Origin: CAZMZW01 sp964571135
Lineage (GTDB): Bacteria; Chloroflexota; Anaerolineae; Anaerolineales; Anaerolineaceae
Length of the DNA stretch: 64,000 nucleotides
Reading direction: 5' to 3'
NCBI GenBank assembly: GCA_964571135.1
Contig: CAZMZW010000005.1
Coordinates: 102,129-166,128, forward strand
Shown here one piece after another: positions 42,092 through 50,581 of the stretch. Position 1 is the stretch's first letter. Each line of letters starts with the position of its first letter. A program made the translations under genes and the position numbers. The notes beneath the pieces were generated by a model. That model did no database searches, was not told where the DNA came from, and saw only the letters and a list, made by a program, of their open reading frames with translations.

Positions 42092-42739
42092 TTATTCCGC
42101 TTTGGCTTCCTCAGGGGCAGGGGCAGCGGCTGTCTTCTTCTCAACTTTTAGCTTGGCTGGTTTTTTCTCAGCCTTGATTGGCACGGCGGCTTCTTCTTTT
42201 TTAGGTTCAGCAGCCGGTTTCTTGATCGTCTTGATCGGTACCAGCACCATGCTCATGTTGCGGCCTTCCACTGCCGGCGGAACTTCGATGGAGGCGTAAT
42301 CCTTCAACATTTCAGCCACTTCCCGCAGATCTTCCAGCGCCAGCTCAGGGTAGGAAGCTTCCCTGCCGCGGAAGCGTACTGTCGCCCGTACTTTCATGCC
42401 TTTTTCCAGCCATTTTTTTGCCGCATTCACTTTAATATCGCGGTGATGCGCGTTGGTCTTGGGGCGCATCTGGATTTCTTTTACCTCGATCTTGGTCTGG
42501 GATTTTCTGGCCAGGCGTTCTTTTTTGTTTTTCTCAAACATATATTTGCCCAGGTCCAGGATCTTGCAGACGGGTGGGACGGCTTCCGGGGCGATCTCGA
42601 TCAGGTCAAGATTGGCTTCCCGGGCGATTTGCAGGGCGGTTTCGATTGGTACGACTCCTCGGTTTTCCCCATTATGGTCGATTAAGCGGACAGTGGGCGT
42701 TCTGATCTCTTGGTTAATTCTTACGTATGATGTACTAAT
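42092..42739 (-). CDS. infC: Translation initiation factor IF-3 with AUU start codon
   Basis: 215 aa from an ATT codon at 42739-42737. The frame reads SYVRINQEIRTPTVRLID, then NRGVVPIETALQIAREANLDL, VPPVCKILDLGKYMFEKNKKER and the C-domain MRPKTNAHHRDIKVNAAKKWLEKGMKV. Upstream the frame meets TAA 21-24 nt before ATT, with no ATG, GTG or TTG between, while GAGGAG sits 9 nt before ATT. AUU initiation is the known device by which IF-3 represses its own translation. The internal ATG at 42541 would cut off the whole N-domain. The C-terminus has a roughly 40-residue Lys/Ala/Pro/Glu tail absent from most IF-3. Confidence 0.95.
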   Translation of the reverse strand: MSTSYVRINQEIRTPTVRLIDHNGENRGVVPIETALQIAREANLDLIEIAPEAVPPVCKILDLGKYMFEKNKKERLARKSQTKIEVKEIQMRPKTNAHHRDIKVNAAKKWLEKGMKVRATVRFRGREASYPELALEDLREVAEMLKDYASIEVPPAVEGRNMSMVLVPIKTIKKPAAEPKKEEAAVPIKAEKKPAKLKVEKKTAAAPAPEEAKAE

Positions 42740-42775
42740 GTTGGTATTCTCCTCGTTTGGTAATTAATATAGTTG

Positions 42776-42805
42776 ATATTACCATATTCTAAAAGCTCTC
42801 GTCAA
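42776..42805 (-). promoter_or_regulatory. Sigma-70-type promoter of infC
   Basis: On the minus strand TTGACG (42805-42800), 18-bp spacer, TAATAT (42781-42776). Predicted leader of about 30 nt before the AUU codon. Confidence 0.7.
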
Positions 42806-42833
42806 CTAATTAAGCCATCCCGGGAAAGAAAGA

Positions 42834-42839
42834 TAGAAT
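42834..42839 (+). promoter_or_regulatory. -10 box of a probably leaderless DUF2877 mRNA
   Basis: TAGAAT ends 9 nt before the ATG at 42849; no Shine-Dalgarno and only a weak -35 are seen. It is back to back with the infC promoter. Confidence 0.4.
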
Positions 42840-42848
42840 TATTACACA

Positions 42849-43772
42849 ATGGATCTTAAGAATTACACCCCTGATTTTCATGCAGTCAGCATTGGAAATT
42901 TCGCGGTCGAACTTCTGGCTGTACCGGGCAATGGCAGGGTATTGGGAGTGACTTCCAGGGGATTCTTTTTGCTTACTGGGAACAACCGTGTGCTGTTTAT
43001 TAGTACGGATGGGTTGTTCGGTCCGGTTCACATTGTTCTCAATGTCTTGCCTGAAGAGGTCAAAGCCGGATTGATGGGTGCAATGGTTGATTATTCTCCA
43101 GAGGAATTTTTTTTTAAAAACCGCGGTTTTCGAATTAACCTTGAGAATGCCAAAATATGGCAGCCGCCATCAATACCCAGTGAAATTCTGTCTGTGCCTG
43201 AAAGAGAAAACCAAATCAATTTAATCACTGATGCATTGGCGCTGTCTGGCCGTGAATCCACGTTTTTGCCTCTTTTAAAATGGATGGCCGCCCGAAGTCA
43301 TAAATCGGATTCCCCGGATCATTGGCTCAACCAATCCATTCAAACACTTATGGATTTAAGACAGGCAGTCCGCGAAAATAAGCCTGGGGAAGCAGTAAAA
43401 CTTTTAGATCCCTGGCTCGGTTATGGATCAGGACTGACTCCTTCCGGTGATGATTTTATTTGGGGATTCCTGGCAGCTCTCAACCGCTGGAAGGCGGTTA
43501 TTTGTCCGCATTTTGAGGTCACCCACTTAAATGATTTCATTTTAAAAAGTGCACAGAAAAAAACCTCATCATTAAGTGCCACATTGATTGAATGTTCCAC
43601 TCATGGCTGGGCGGATGAAAATATGCTGTCTGTGCTTGACCACCTCTTTACTGGTCTGGGGAGCGTAAAAGAGACTGTGGAGAAAATATTGGCTTATGGC
43701 AGCTCTTCCGGGGTGGATGCGCTGGCAGGATTGGTAGCAGCGGTCAAAGTATTGGATAATTACAAGGCCTAG
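42849..43772 (+). CDS. DUF2877 family protein
   Basis: 307 aa. The DUF2877 signature LLDPWLGYGSGLTPSGDDFIWGFLAAL is clear, with an N-terminal beta region (AVPGNGRVLGVTSRGFFLL) and C-terminal ALSATLIEC-like helix (SSLSATLIECSTHGWADENMLSVLDHLF). In other genomes DUF2877 genes occur beside oxamate/allantoin or carbamoyl metabolism genes (AllH-type); none are here. No Shine-Dalgarno, and a -10 box 9 nt upstream suggests a leaderless message. It is divergent from infC. Confidence 0.8.
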   Translation: MDLKNYTPDFHAVSIGNFAVELLAVPGNGRVLGVTSRGFFLLTGNNRVLFISTDGLFGPVHIVLNVLPEEVKAGLMGAMVDYSPEEFFFKNRGFRINLENAKIWQPPSIPSEILSVPERENQINLITDALALSGRESTFLPLLKWMAARSHKSDSPDHWLNQSIQTLMDLRQAVRENKPGEAVKLLDPWLGYGSGLTPSGDDFIWGFLAALNRWKAVICPHFEVTHLNDFILKSAQKKTSSLSATLIECSTHGWADENMLSVLDHLFTGLGSVKETVEKILAYGSSSGVDALAGLVAAVKVLDNYKA

Positions 43773-44076
43773 AAAATTTCCCAAATGTGCTGAAAAAAAG
43801 GGTTATTCTAAATGATTTAATCAGGGGAGCTGGTTAAAAAGGGAGCTACTGGGGAAAAGACCAAAACCCATTTTTTGCAGAATTATTTTTGAGTCCTGGA
43901 GGCAACAAGGGATTTAGCATAACCTGAGCTTGTTTTTGAAATTAAATGTATATACAATATATATTAAAGTAATTCATTAATGATGCAGGGAGGGAACGGA
44001 TAACTTAGTTCGATGGCGCTTCACTGCTTAATCTTGGAACCATCCCCCATTAAAAAGAAATCAGGAGGATTGCAAA
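43773..44076. other. Intergenic stretch without a gene; one promoter candidate
   Basis: 304 bp with stops in all frames at short intervals. The only feature I can point to is TTGAAA (43936-43941), 18-bp spacer, TATATT (43960-43965), which could start the glycosidase-like lipoprotein gene with a leader of about 100 nt. Confidence 0.4.
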
Positions 44077-46287
44077 ATGTTTCAAAATTCATCAAAATTA
44101 ATTTCCGTATTATTGTGCTTGGCGTTTATCCTCACTGGTTGTGGGATATGCCCGCCAGCCGGTTTTCCACAGCCGCCAGGGTGTGGCGGATCATCGGGAA
44201 CAGTGCGGAATGACATGGGTTGTTTCCCGCCGTCTTGTGATATGGTTCCGGATAAAGCTGCCAAAATAATGTGTGAACAATATAAAGCTGGCATGGAAAT
44301 CTGGAATTGGCCGGATGATTGCTCCCTTATGCCAATGGCAAACTGCGTGAAACTTTGTAAGGCGGAATGGCAGCGCCATCATGATGTGGGGCTGCAAAAC
44401 TGGGAGAAGGATATCAAGTCGCGCGCAGGGGATTGGTATAAGCAACCATATACCAAGGTTTATATGTTCGGATCAGTGAATCAGCGCCATGAGATCTATC
44501 AGCCTGATGGGCAAATTGGCGCTTATGGCCATACTAATTTACAGATGCAGCTGCAGGTGGATTATGCCCATTTCTACAATATGCCTGCCATAGCGGGAAA
44601 CCTGAACTGGATGGGTTATATGATCATAGATGAAAAGGCAAATATTCCATCTAATGCCTATAATGAAGGCCAGATTCCCGCAGAACTTCACCCGGCTATG
44701 GGGCGTGACCTGGATGGCAATGTTGCTAAAAAGTTGGTTCCCGAGAGCGACCGTAATGCTGACCCCACCAAACCGCCCATTGTGATGCACTCATACCACC
44801 CGGCGTTTCTCGCGAAATGGGTCGAGATGATTAAATATGCGGTTGATTTTAGCGCTGATGGTGTTTATTTTGATAACCTATATGCAACCCCGGATCCAAA
44901 CAAATTCTTTGATAAATTTGATGAATACACGGTTACCCAATTCAGTGAATACCTCCGCAGTAGTTTGACTAAAGCGGATTGGAAAGCCATAGGGCAAAAT
45001 GCGGATAATTTTAATTATGTCTCATTCCTGAAAAGCAAGGGTTACACTGTTAAAGATTTTGTTGGCGGAATTAAGGAATGGTGGTCTATCCCGCTCATCA
45101 GCGAGTTCAGGCGGTTTATCAGCCAGTTGAACGTAAATGCTTTCACTGAAATCGCCCGACAGGCGCGCGACTATGCCCGAAGCAAGGGGCGCGCTTTTTC
45201 CATCTCCGGCAACATGACTGACCCGTATTTAAATCCGATGGAAGAGATCGCTGATTTTAAAGGGTTTGAATTGGGCTATATTACCACAAACAAGCCTTAT
45301 CAGTATCAATCGGTTGTGCCCTCGGTAAAATTTGCCAAAGCAAAAGATAAGGTGTATCTCAATTACATTTGGGCAGGCAATTATGCCGAGATGCGCGACA
45401 TCCTTGCTGAAAATGAGGATGTGTTTGTAGATATTTACCGTCTGAGCATTATGGAAAATTATGCTGCCAAGGCAGCTGAAGTGCTGCTAAGGACGGATGT
45501 CAAAGGGTTTAAATTCCTAAATGACAGTATAGAGATTTTTAAAGCACATGAAGACACAACCCGACTTGTAAAAATCAAGACTGCATTCGATTTCATGCGG
45601 GCTAACAAGTCCTATTTTGCTGATTTCAATGACACAAATGCCAAAGTGGCTCTGTTGTACTTCAATGACCAGATCTACCAGGATTTTTTGGATGACCCCT
45701 TTATCCAGCATTTCAATGATGTCCGCGAATTCGGCACGGCTCTTTATCATCGGGGAGTGGATTATGATGTGATCCGACCTGCAATGGATTTTAAACCCTA
45801 TAGCATCCTCTTTCTCCCTACGACAAAAACAGTAAGTGATGAAGCGGCCAAAAAAATCCTCGATTTTGTTAAACAGGGTGGTTCCCTGATCATGGTCAAC
45901 CGCCCCAAAGGGCTTCTGGAAAAATTAAAGACTGGATCACTTGAAAAAGGTTCAATAAAACTCATAGTTGAGGATAAGTGGGATGTGCCGGCAGATGATA
46001 TTCGTACTGCTGTCGGATCAATTGAAAGCGGTGAGGTTAAATTGTCCGCTGTGTCTTACCATGATGGTAAAGGCAATTATGTCGTCCATTTGTTCACCCC
46101 ACAAACAGATCTCACGAAGAGTTTTGCAGAGTTTCGGAATATTCCAATACATCTTCCCTTTTCCATAGAAGGGATGGAAGTCTCGTATGCCTCTCTGGAA
46201 AATCCCGCCTTGGTACCTCTCGACGCAAATAATATCATCATACCGGCTCTCAAAACATATGGACTTCTGGTTATCAAAAAACCATAG
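44077..46287 (+). CDS. Secreted lipoprotein with glycosidase-like TIM barrel and amidotransferase-like C-terminal domain
   Basis: 736 aa, AGGAGG upstream. Lipoprotein signal with lipobox LTGC (Cys22), followed by a Cys/Pro-rich segment (CGICPPAGFPQPPGCGG). Residues about 110-450 look like a glycoside-hydrolase-type barrel: YHPAFLAKWVEMIKYAVDFSADGVYFDNLYA holds an Asp after a strand, as in GHL/GH42-related proteins, and RAFSISGNMTDPYLNPMEEIADFKGFE follows. Residues about 530-640 (VALLYFNDQIYQDF, RGVDYDVIRPAMDF, YSILFLPTT and KILDFVKQGGSLIMVNRPKG) resemble the GH42 trimerisation domain. It may cleave an exopolysaccharide. The family is not firmly assigned. Confidence 0.7.
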   Translation: MFQNSSKLISVLLCLAFILTGCGICPPAGFPQPPGCGGSSGTVRNDMGCFPPSCDMVPDKAAKIMCEQYKAGMEIWNWPDDCSLMPMANCVKLCKAEWQRHHDVGLQNWEKDIKSRAGDWYKQPYTKVYMFGSVNQRHEIYQPDGQIGAYGHTNLQMQLQVDYAHFYNMPAIAGNLNWMGYMIIDEKANIPSNAYNEGQIPAELHPAMGRDLDGNVAKKLVPESDRNADPTKPPIVMHSYHPAFLAKWVEMIKYAVDFSADGVYFDNLYATPDPNKFFDKFDEYTVTQFSEYLRSSLTKADWKAIGQNADNFNYVSFLKSKGYTVKDFVGGIKEWWSIPLISEFRRFISQLNVNAFTEIARQARDYARSKGRAFSISGNMTDPYLNPMEEIADFKGFELGYITTNKPYQYQSVVPSVKFAKAKDKVYLNYIWAGNYAEMRDILAENEDVFVDIYRLSIMENYAAKAAEVLLRTDVKGFKFLNDSIEIFKAHEDTTRLVKIKTAFDFMRANKSYFADFNDTNAKVALLYFNDQIYQDFLDDPFIQHFNDVREFGTALYHRGVDYDVIRPAMDFKPYSILFLPTTKTVSDEAAKKILDFVKQGGSLIMVNRPKGLLEKLKTGSLEKGSIKLIVEDKWDVPADDIRTAVGSIESGEVKLSAVSYHDGKGNYVVHLFTPQTDLTKSFAEFRNIPIHLPFSIEGMEVSYASLENPALVPLDANNIIIPALKTYGLLVIKKP

Positions 46288-46622
46288 CCAGACATTATTG
46301 GAATAGAATATTTGATAAGGAAAGAGTAGAGAGAAAGAAGAAATTATTTAAGGTAAGGCAGGATAGTTTTCACCAGTTGCATTTTAGATACGCTCACCAA
46401 TATTGGACCCTGTGATGGTGGTCAAGGTTCTTTAACTTGTTGTGAAATGCTATTGATTCAATAATTGTAGGAAAAGAATATAGCAGACAGGTCTCTCACT
46501 GCCGCAATAAAATAATTGCATTATTAAAGCTATTGAGTAAAATTTCTTTAATTTAAAATTCAATAATATTTCAAGAACAATTGGATGGAATTATCAAAAA
46601 GAGGCAAGAACAAGGAGACCTA
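46288..46622. other. Intergenic stretch without a gene
   Basis: 335 bp, AT-rich, stops in all frames. No convincing promoter, hairpin or RNA was seen. Confidence 0.4.
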
Positions 46623-47879
46623 TTGGAAGCTTCAACTCAACTGAACAAAAAACGGATCACTCTCTTGGTGCTCATATTCAGCTTGGGCATGATTATTGTA
46701 GGCTTTTTGGTCAATACCCCTTCAGAGATTTTGTATGGGGAAATCCAGATTATCACATCACCGAGCATATTGATGACGGATTACATGGCGCTGGCAAATT
46801 TAGGGGCGGCGTTGGTCAATGCCGGATTGGTTACGCTGATCGGATTGGGTTTGGCCTGGCTGATCGATGCCCGTTTTAATGGCTATGTTCTAGCCGCCAT
46901 TTTCACCGTTGCCGGATTTTCTTTATTTGGGAAAAACCCCCTCAATATCCTGCCCACTTTCCTGGGAGTTTACTTATTTAACCGTCTTTTTTTACATCAG
47001 CCAATGAAAGACCTCATTGCGCCGTTGCTGTTCGGTACAACTTTGGGACCGGTTTTCAGCCAGATTGCCTTCGGTTTTAACTTCGGCTGGATGGGGTTGG
47101 TGCTGGGATTTGCTGTGGGTGTTTTTTCTGGAATGCTGTTGGCCGCCCTGATGAAACACATTTACAGTTTTCATATGGGTTACAACTTGTATAACATCGG
47201 CACCACCGGGGGGTTTGTGGCATTGGTGATCTTTATGTTCATGGAAGGTTTTGGTCTGGAGATCAAGCCCCTGTTTTATTGGTCGGTGGAATATACCGGG
47301 TTCCTGACTGCGCTGGCTTTCGCTTTCCTGTGTTTCACCATCCTGCTTGGCTTTTTATGGGGAGGCCGCCTGTCTGTCTATAAAGAAATAATTAAAAATA
47401 GCGGTCATCTGCCTTCTGATTTTGTAGAAATGACTGACCTGGGAACTACATTGATCAATATGGGTACCATTGGGTTGATCGCTTTGGGTTATATTCATTT
47501 TGTGGGTGGGGATGTGAACGGTGCAACTCTGGCGGGCGTTTTCACGGTTTTTGGTTTTGGCGCCCTAGGCAAACACCCACGCAATATCCTGCCGGTCATG
47601 CTGGGTGTATATTTGATTTGTTTTATCAAAATATGGACACAGGCTGAGCCTGGTCCGCTGCTGGCTGCGCTCTTTTGCACCACGCTGGCTCCTTTTGCGG
47701 GCAAGTTTGGAATCCTGGCTGGCATTCTCGCAGGGGCTTTGCATCTGCCTATGGTGATGCATGTGGGCAGCTTGCATGGGTATATGAGCTTGTATAACAA
47801 TGGTTTTGCTGGCGGTCTGGCCATGCTGATCATTGTGGGAATAATGAAAGGGTTAAATCCAAAATTGCTTGAAGACTGA
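46623..47879 (+). CDS. DUF1576 family integral membrane protein
   Basis: 418 aa with about twelve helices. DUF1576 is recognised from LVNTPSEILYGEIQIITSPSILMTDYMALANLGAALVNAG and the internal repeat GYVLAAIFTVAGFSLFGKNPLNILPTFLGVYL versus GATLAGVFTVFGFGALGKHPRNILPVMLGVYL, so the protein consists of two homologous halves. The TTG at 46623 has AAGGAG at good spacing; a TTG at 46581 lacks one. The repeat with conserved G-K-x-P suggests a transporter or channel, but no substrate is known. Confidence 0.8.
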   Translation: MEASTQLNKKRITLLVLIFSLGMIIVGFLVNTPSEILYGEIQIITSPSILMTDYMALANLGAALVNAGLVTLIGLGLAWLIDARFNGYVLAAIFTVAGFSLFGKNPLNILPTFLGVYLFNRLFLHQPMKDLIAPLLFGTTLGPVFSQIAFGFNFGWMGLVLGFAVGVFSGMLLAALMKHIYSFHMGYNLYNIGTTGGFVALVIFMFMEGFGLEIKPLFYWSVEYTGFLTALAFAFLCFTILLGFLWGGRLSVYKEIIKNSGHLPSDFVEMTDLGTTLINMGTIGLIALGYIHFVGGDVNGATLAGVFTVFGFGALGKHPRNILPVMLGVYLICFIKIWTQAEPGPLLAALFCTTLAPFAGKFGILAGILAGALHLPMVMHVGSLHGYMSLYNNGFAGGLAMLIIVGIMKGLNPKLLED

Positions 47880-48071
47880 GTAGATGTAACTTGGATTTTA
47901 TTACAGACTTGTCTGAGTAAGAATAATGCAAATTTCCAATGAATACTTGATTTGAGATAATGGATTTGCTATACTTTTTGATTGAAAGGCAATTTTCGCA
48001 GTAAAAAAAAATATTTGATTTATTTCCTATTTTGAAATCACCACTGGAAAGGGTCAATTAAAGGAGATCTA

Positions 48072-49070
48072 ATGATGAATTCAAATCCAACCCTTACCTT
48101 CAGACAATTTTTCACATATGGCATGATCGGATTATTTCTTGTTGGATTACTGGCCTGTAATCCATCTTTTTCAGCTGCTGAAAATGTTCCCCCGGCTGGT
48201 TGCCCCGAAAACCTGGGGAAAATTGTTTCCTCCTATGATTCCATGGACCAGTCAGGTGTGAATTATGGTTTGTACTTGGTTGACCCTGATGGCAGCAATC
48301 GCATGCAGATAACCGGTCCGGAGGAAAGGCACGCAATGGAACCATCCTGGTCGCCCGACCGTTGCAGGTTCGCCTATAAATCTTTTGCCAAAGCAGGAAA
48401 TGATGATATTTATGTGATCACCGCGGATGGCAAATCAGTGCGCCAATTGACCAATAACGCTTCTTTTGATGTTTCCCCTAAATGGTCTCCTGATGGTGAA
48501 CAGATTTCCTTTTCTTCCAAAAGGGATGGTTTTTGGAATCTTTTTATTATGGATGCCGATGGCGGTAATCAACGTCAATTGACAAAATTTAAAGGCGATA
48601 TGGTCAGCTGGCAGTCCTGGTCACCAAAAGGGGATGAGATCGCTTTTACCTATGATGCGGTTGATGATGAGTACGCAAAGCAAATTTGGGCGATCCGCGT
48701 GGATGGAAGTGGCTTACGCCAGGTGACTCCAGACAGTAAGGGTAATTCCGATTGGGAACCGATCTGGTCAGCCGATGGGGAGAAAATTTTTTTTATGTCA
48801 AATCGGATAACCGGCCCGGACATTTCCGGTATTGATATCTGGGAAATCAAACCTGATGGAAGCGGGCTGCGCCGAATTTCAATAATGAACGTTGAAAACG
48901 ATTACACCCACTCCCTCCGTCTTTCACCTGATGGAAAACAGTTTGCCTTTTATGGGATCGGACCGGAGATCAAAGAATATAATCAGGAAATTTATGTGAT
49001 TTATGCAGACGGGTCCGGCTTGAAGGCGATCACCCATACAAAGGGGCGCGAAGAATGGCTGGATTGGTGA
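48072..49070 (+). CDS. TolB-like WD40/PD40 beta-propeller lipoprotein
   Basis: 332 aa, AAGGAG 5 nt upstream. Lipoprotein signal with lipobox LLAC (Cys29). The mature part has six PD40 repeats: PSWSPDRCRFAYKS, PKWSPDGEQISFSSKRDG, QSWSPKGDEIAFTYDA, PIWSADGEKIFFMSNR, LRLSPDGKQFAFYG and a degenerate first blade. PD40 propellers bind proteins or small ligands at the cell surface and are common in TolB and in this phylum. It ends 1 nt before the stop of the convergent PTS IIC gene, with no terminator between. Confidence 0.85.
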   Translation: MMNSNPTLTFRQFFTYGMIGLFLVGLLACNPSFSAAENVPPAGCPENLGKIVSSYDSMDQSGVNYGLYLVDPDGSNRMQITGPEERHAMEPSWSPDRCRFAYKSFAKAGNDDIYVITADGKSVRQLTNNASFDVSPKWSPDGEQISFSSKRDGFWNLFIMDADGGNQRQLTKFKGDMVSWQSWSPKGDEIAFTYDAVDDEYAKQIWAIRVDGSGLRQVTPDSKGNSDWEPIWSADGEKIFFMSNRITGPDISGIDIWEIKPDGSGLRRISIMNVENDYTHSLRLSPDGKQFAFYGIGPEIKEYNQEIYVIYADGSGLKAITHTKGREEWLDW

Positions 49071-49071
49071 A

Positions 49072-50364
49072 TTATCTTATTCGCGTACTAATGAAAGTAA
49101 GGATGTTGCCGACAATCCCAAAATCAGAATCCCCAAAAGTGCTGTTGCTATAGCCAAGGTGGCTCAACCCAGTATAAGCGGTCCCTGCCAACAGCGTAAA
49201 CATTAACCCATTAATAATTCCTCCAGCCGCAGATCCTTTCCAGCCTCCGGTTGCATTGCCATATACGCCTGCGGTCCCGCCCAGAAAGAATGAGAGCAGA
49301 AGGCTGGGCAGGATAATGGCTCCAATACGCCCACCCAGAGCTATCTGTAAACCCATCCCGGATAGCTGGCCAACCAGCGAACCCAGCATACCTACAAGTA
49401 CGGCATTCGGGGCAAAAGGGAACACGGAAGGGCAGTCCAGGGCAGGTACAGCATTTGGCACAACTTTTTCACCATACCAGCGGAAGGCAGGCAGGATCTC
49501 AGCCAGGAACATATTCACCCCCATTAGGATTACCCCGATGCCAGCCGCAAAAGTGAGTGCTGAAAGCAGCGAATTGAGAAGCCACGAATCGGTATTTCCG
49601 AAAATCAAACCAACATTCGTTTCACCGATGGCTGCCACAGCCGCGATGCTTGCGATGAGGTACAAAACCCAGGCACTAATGCCCATGCTTACCAGTGGCT
49701 CACTCAGGAAGCTCATCCATTCCGGAAAGCGGATCTTTTCGGTGGAGTCCTTGGGTGATCCGAGGAACTGGCCCAGAAAACCGGCAGCCACGTATCCACT
49801 GGTCCCAAAATGACCCATCACGAATTCCCGCTTGCCGGTGATCTTTTGCATAAAAGGCGCTGAAAGCGCCGGGAAGGCGGTCATGCAAAAACCAGTGATC
49901 ACCGCGGAAACGAGGATCAAGGCCAACTGATTATTGGCAATGAGGGTGCTGCCTAAAATTGCCACACACAGAGTGGACATGTACAAAATATGGTGGCCGG
50001 ATAAAAAGATGTATTTCCAGGGGGTAAAACGCGCCAGGAAAACATTGAACAAAATGGAAAGCGCAAATACCAGGGCGATGGATTGGCCAAAATCCTTTTG
50101 GGCCAAAGCCAGGAACAATTCGCTCACTGGCAAAACGCCTTTGAGGTTGAAGCCTGCCCCCAACAATTGGTTCAGCGGTTGGATGGTGCTGATGAGGATC
50201 CCGGCTCCGGCATTTAAGAGAAGGAAACCCAGGATCGTTTTTACCGCGCTTACGATGACCGCCCCGATCGGTTTTTTTAACGCCAGGCAGCCCACCAGCG
50301 TAATTAATCCCAATAATATGGCCGGCTTGCTGATGAATTGAATGAGGATTTCAATAATTTTCAA
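49072..50364 (-). CDS. PTS ascorbate-type permease (SgaT/UlaA IIC)
   Basis: 430 aa with about eleven helices. The EIIC UlaA-like family is recognised from ISKPAILLGLITLVGCLALKKPIGAVIVSAVKTILGFLLLNAGAGIL, GHHILYMSTLCVAILGS and GGTAGVYGNATGGWKGSAAGGIINGL. The TTG at 50364 has AAAGGAG at good spacing; a TTG eight codons earlier lacks one. PTS IIC needs IIA and IIB partners to phosphorylate its sugar; neither is encoded nearby, nor are ascorbate-degrading genes. It may be served from elsewhere or act as a non-PTS permease. Confidence 0.85.
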   Translation of the reverse strand: MKIIEILIQFISKPAILLGLITLVGCLALKKPIGAVIVSAVKTILGFLLLNAGAGILISTIQPLNQLLGAGFNLKGVLPVSELFLALAQKDFGQSIALVFALSILFNVFLARFTPWKYIFLSGHHILYMSTLCVAILGSTLIANNQLALILVSAVITGFCMTAFPALSAPFMQKITGKREFVMGHFGTSGYVAAGFLGQFLGSPKDSTEKIRFPEWMSFLSEPLVSMGISAWVLYLIASIAAVAAIGETNVGLIFGNTDSWLLNSLLSALTFAAGIGVILMGVNMFLAEILPAFRWYGEKVVPNAVPALDCPSVFPFAPNAVLVGMLGSLVGQLSGMGLQIALGGRIGAIILPSLLLSFFLGGTAGVYGNATGGWKGSAAGGIINGLMFTLLAGTAYTGLSHLGYSNSTFGDSDFGIVGNILTFISTRIR

Positions 50365-50512
50365 TTCCGCTCCTTTTTCTGGAATCAAATCCGAATATTG
50401 GATTGATTATCAAATTTTCTTCTCGATTGTAACCTTATTATTTCTTCTCTAAACGAGATTATTAGGAAGCATCTTCATTGTAGTTAAATGAGCATGTCTT
50501 TAAATTGCCATA

Positions 50513-50540
50513 TTGTTTAATTTTTAATTTCTTATATAAT
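50513..50540 (+). promoter_or_regulatory. Promoter of the secreted HExxH protein gene
   Basis: TTGTTT (50513-50518), 16-bp spacer, perfect TATAAT (50535-50540). The leader of about 35 nt carries GGAGG before the ATG at 50582. Confidence 0.55.
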
Positions 50541-50581
50541 TTAAACCATCAAAAACTGAACGGCCTTTTGGAGGTCAAACG

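Noticed and set aside
47830..48057. 75-codon minus-strand frame after the DUF1576 gene
   Set aside because: Overlaps the end of DUF1576 and the promoter area of the propeller gene, no ribosome site, no similarity recognised.
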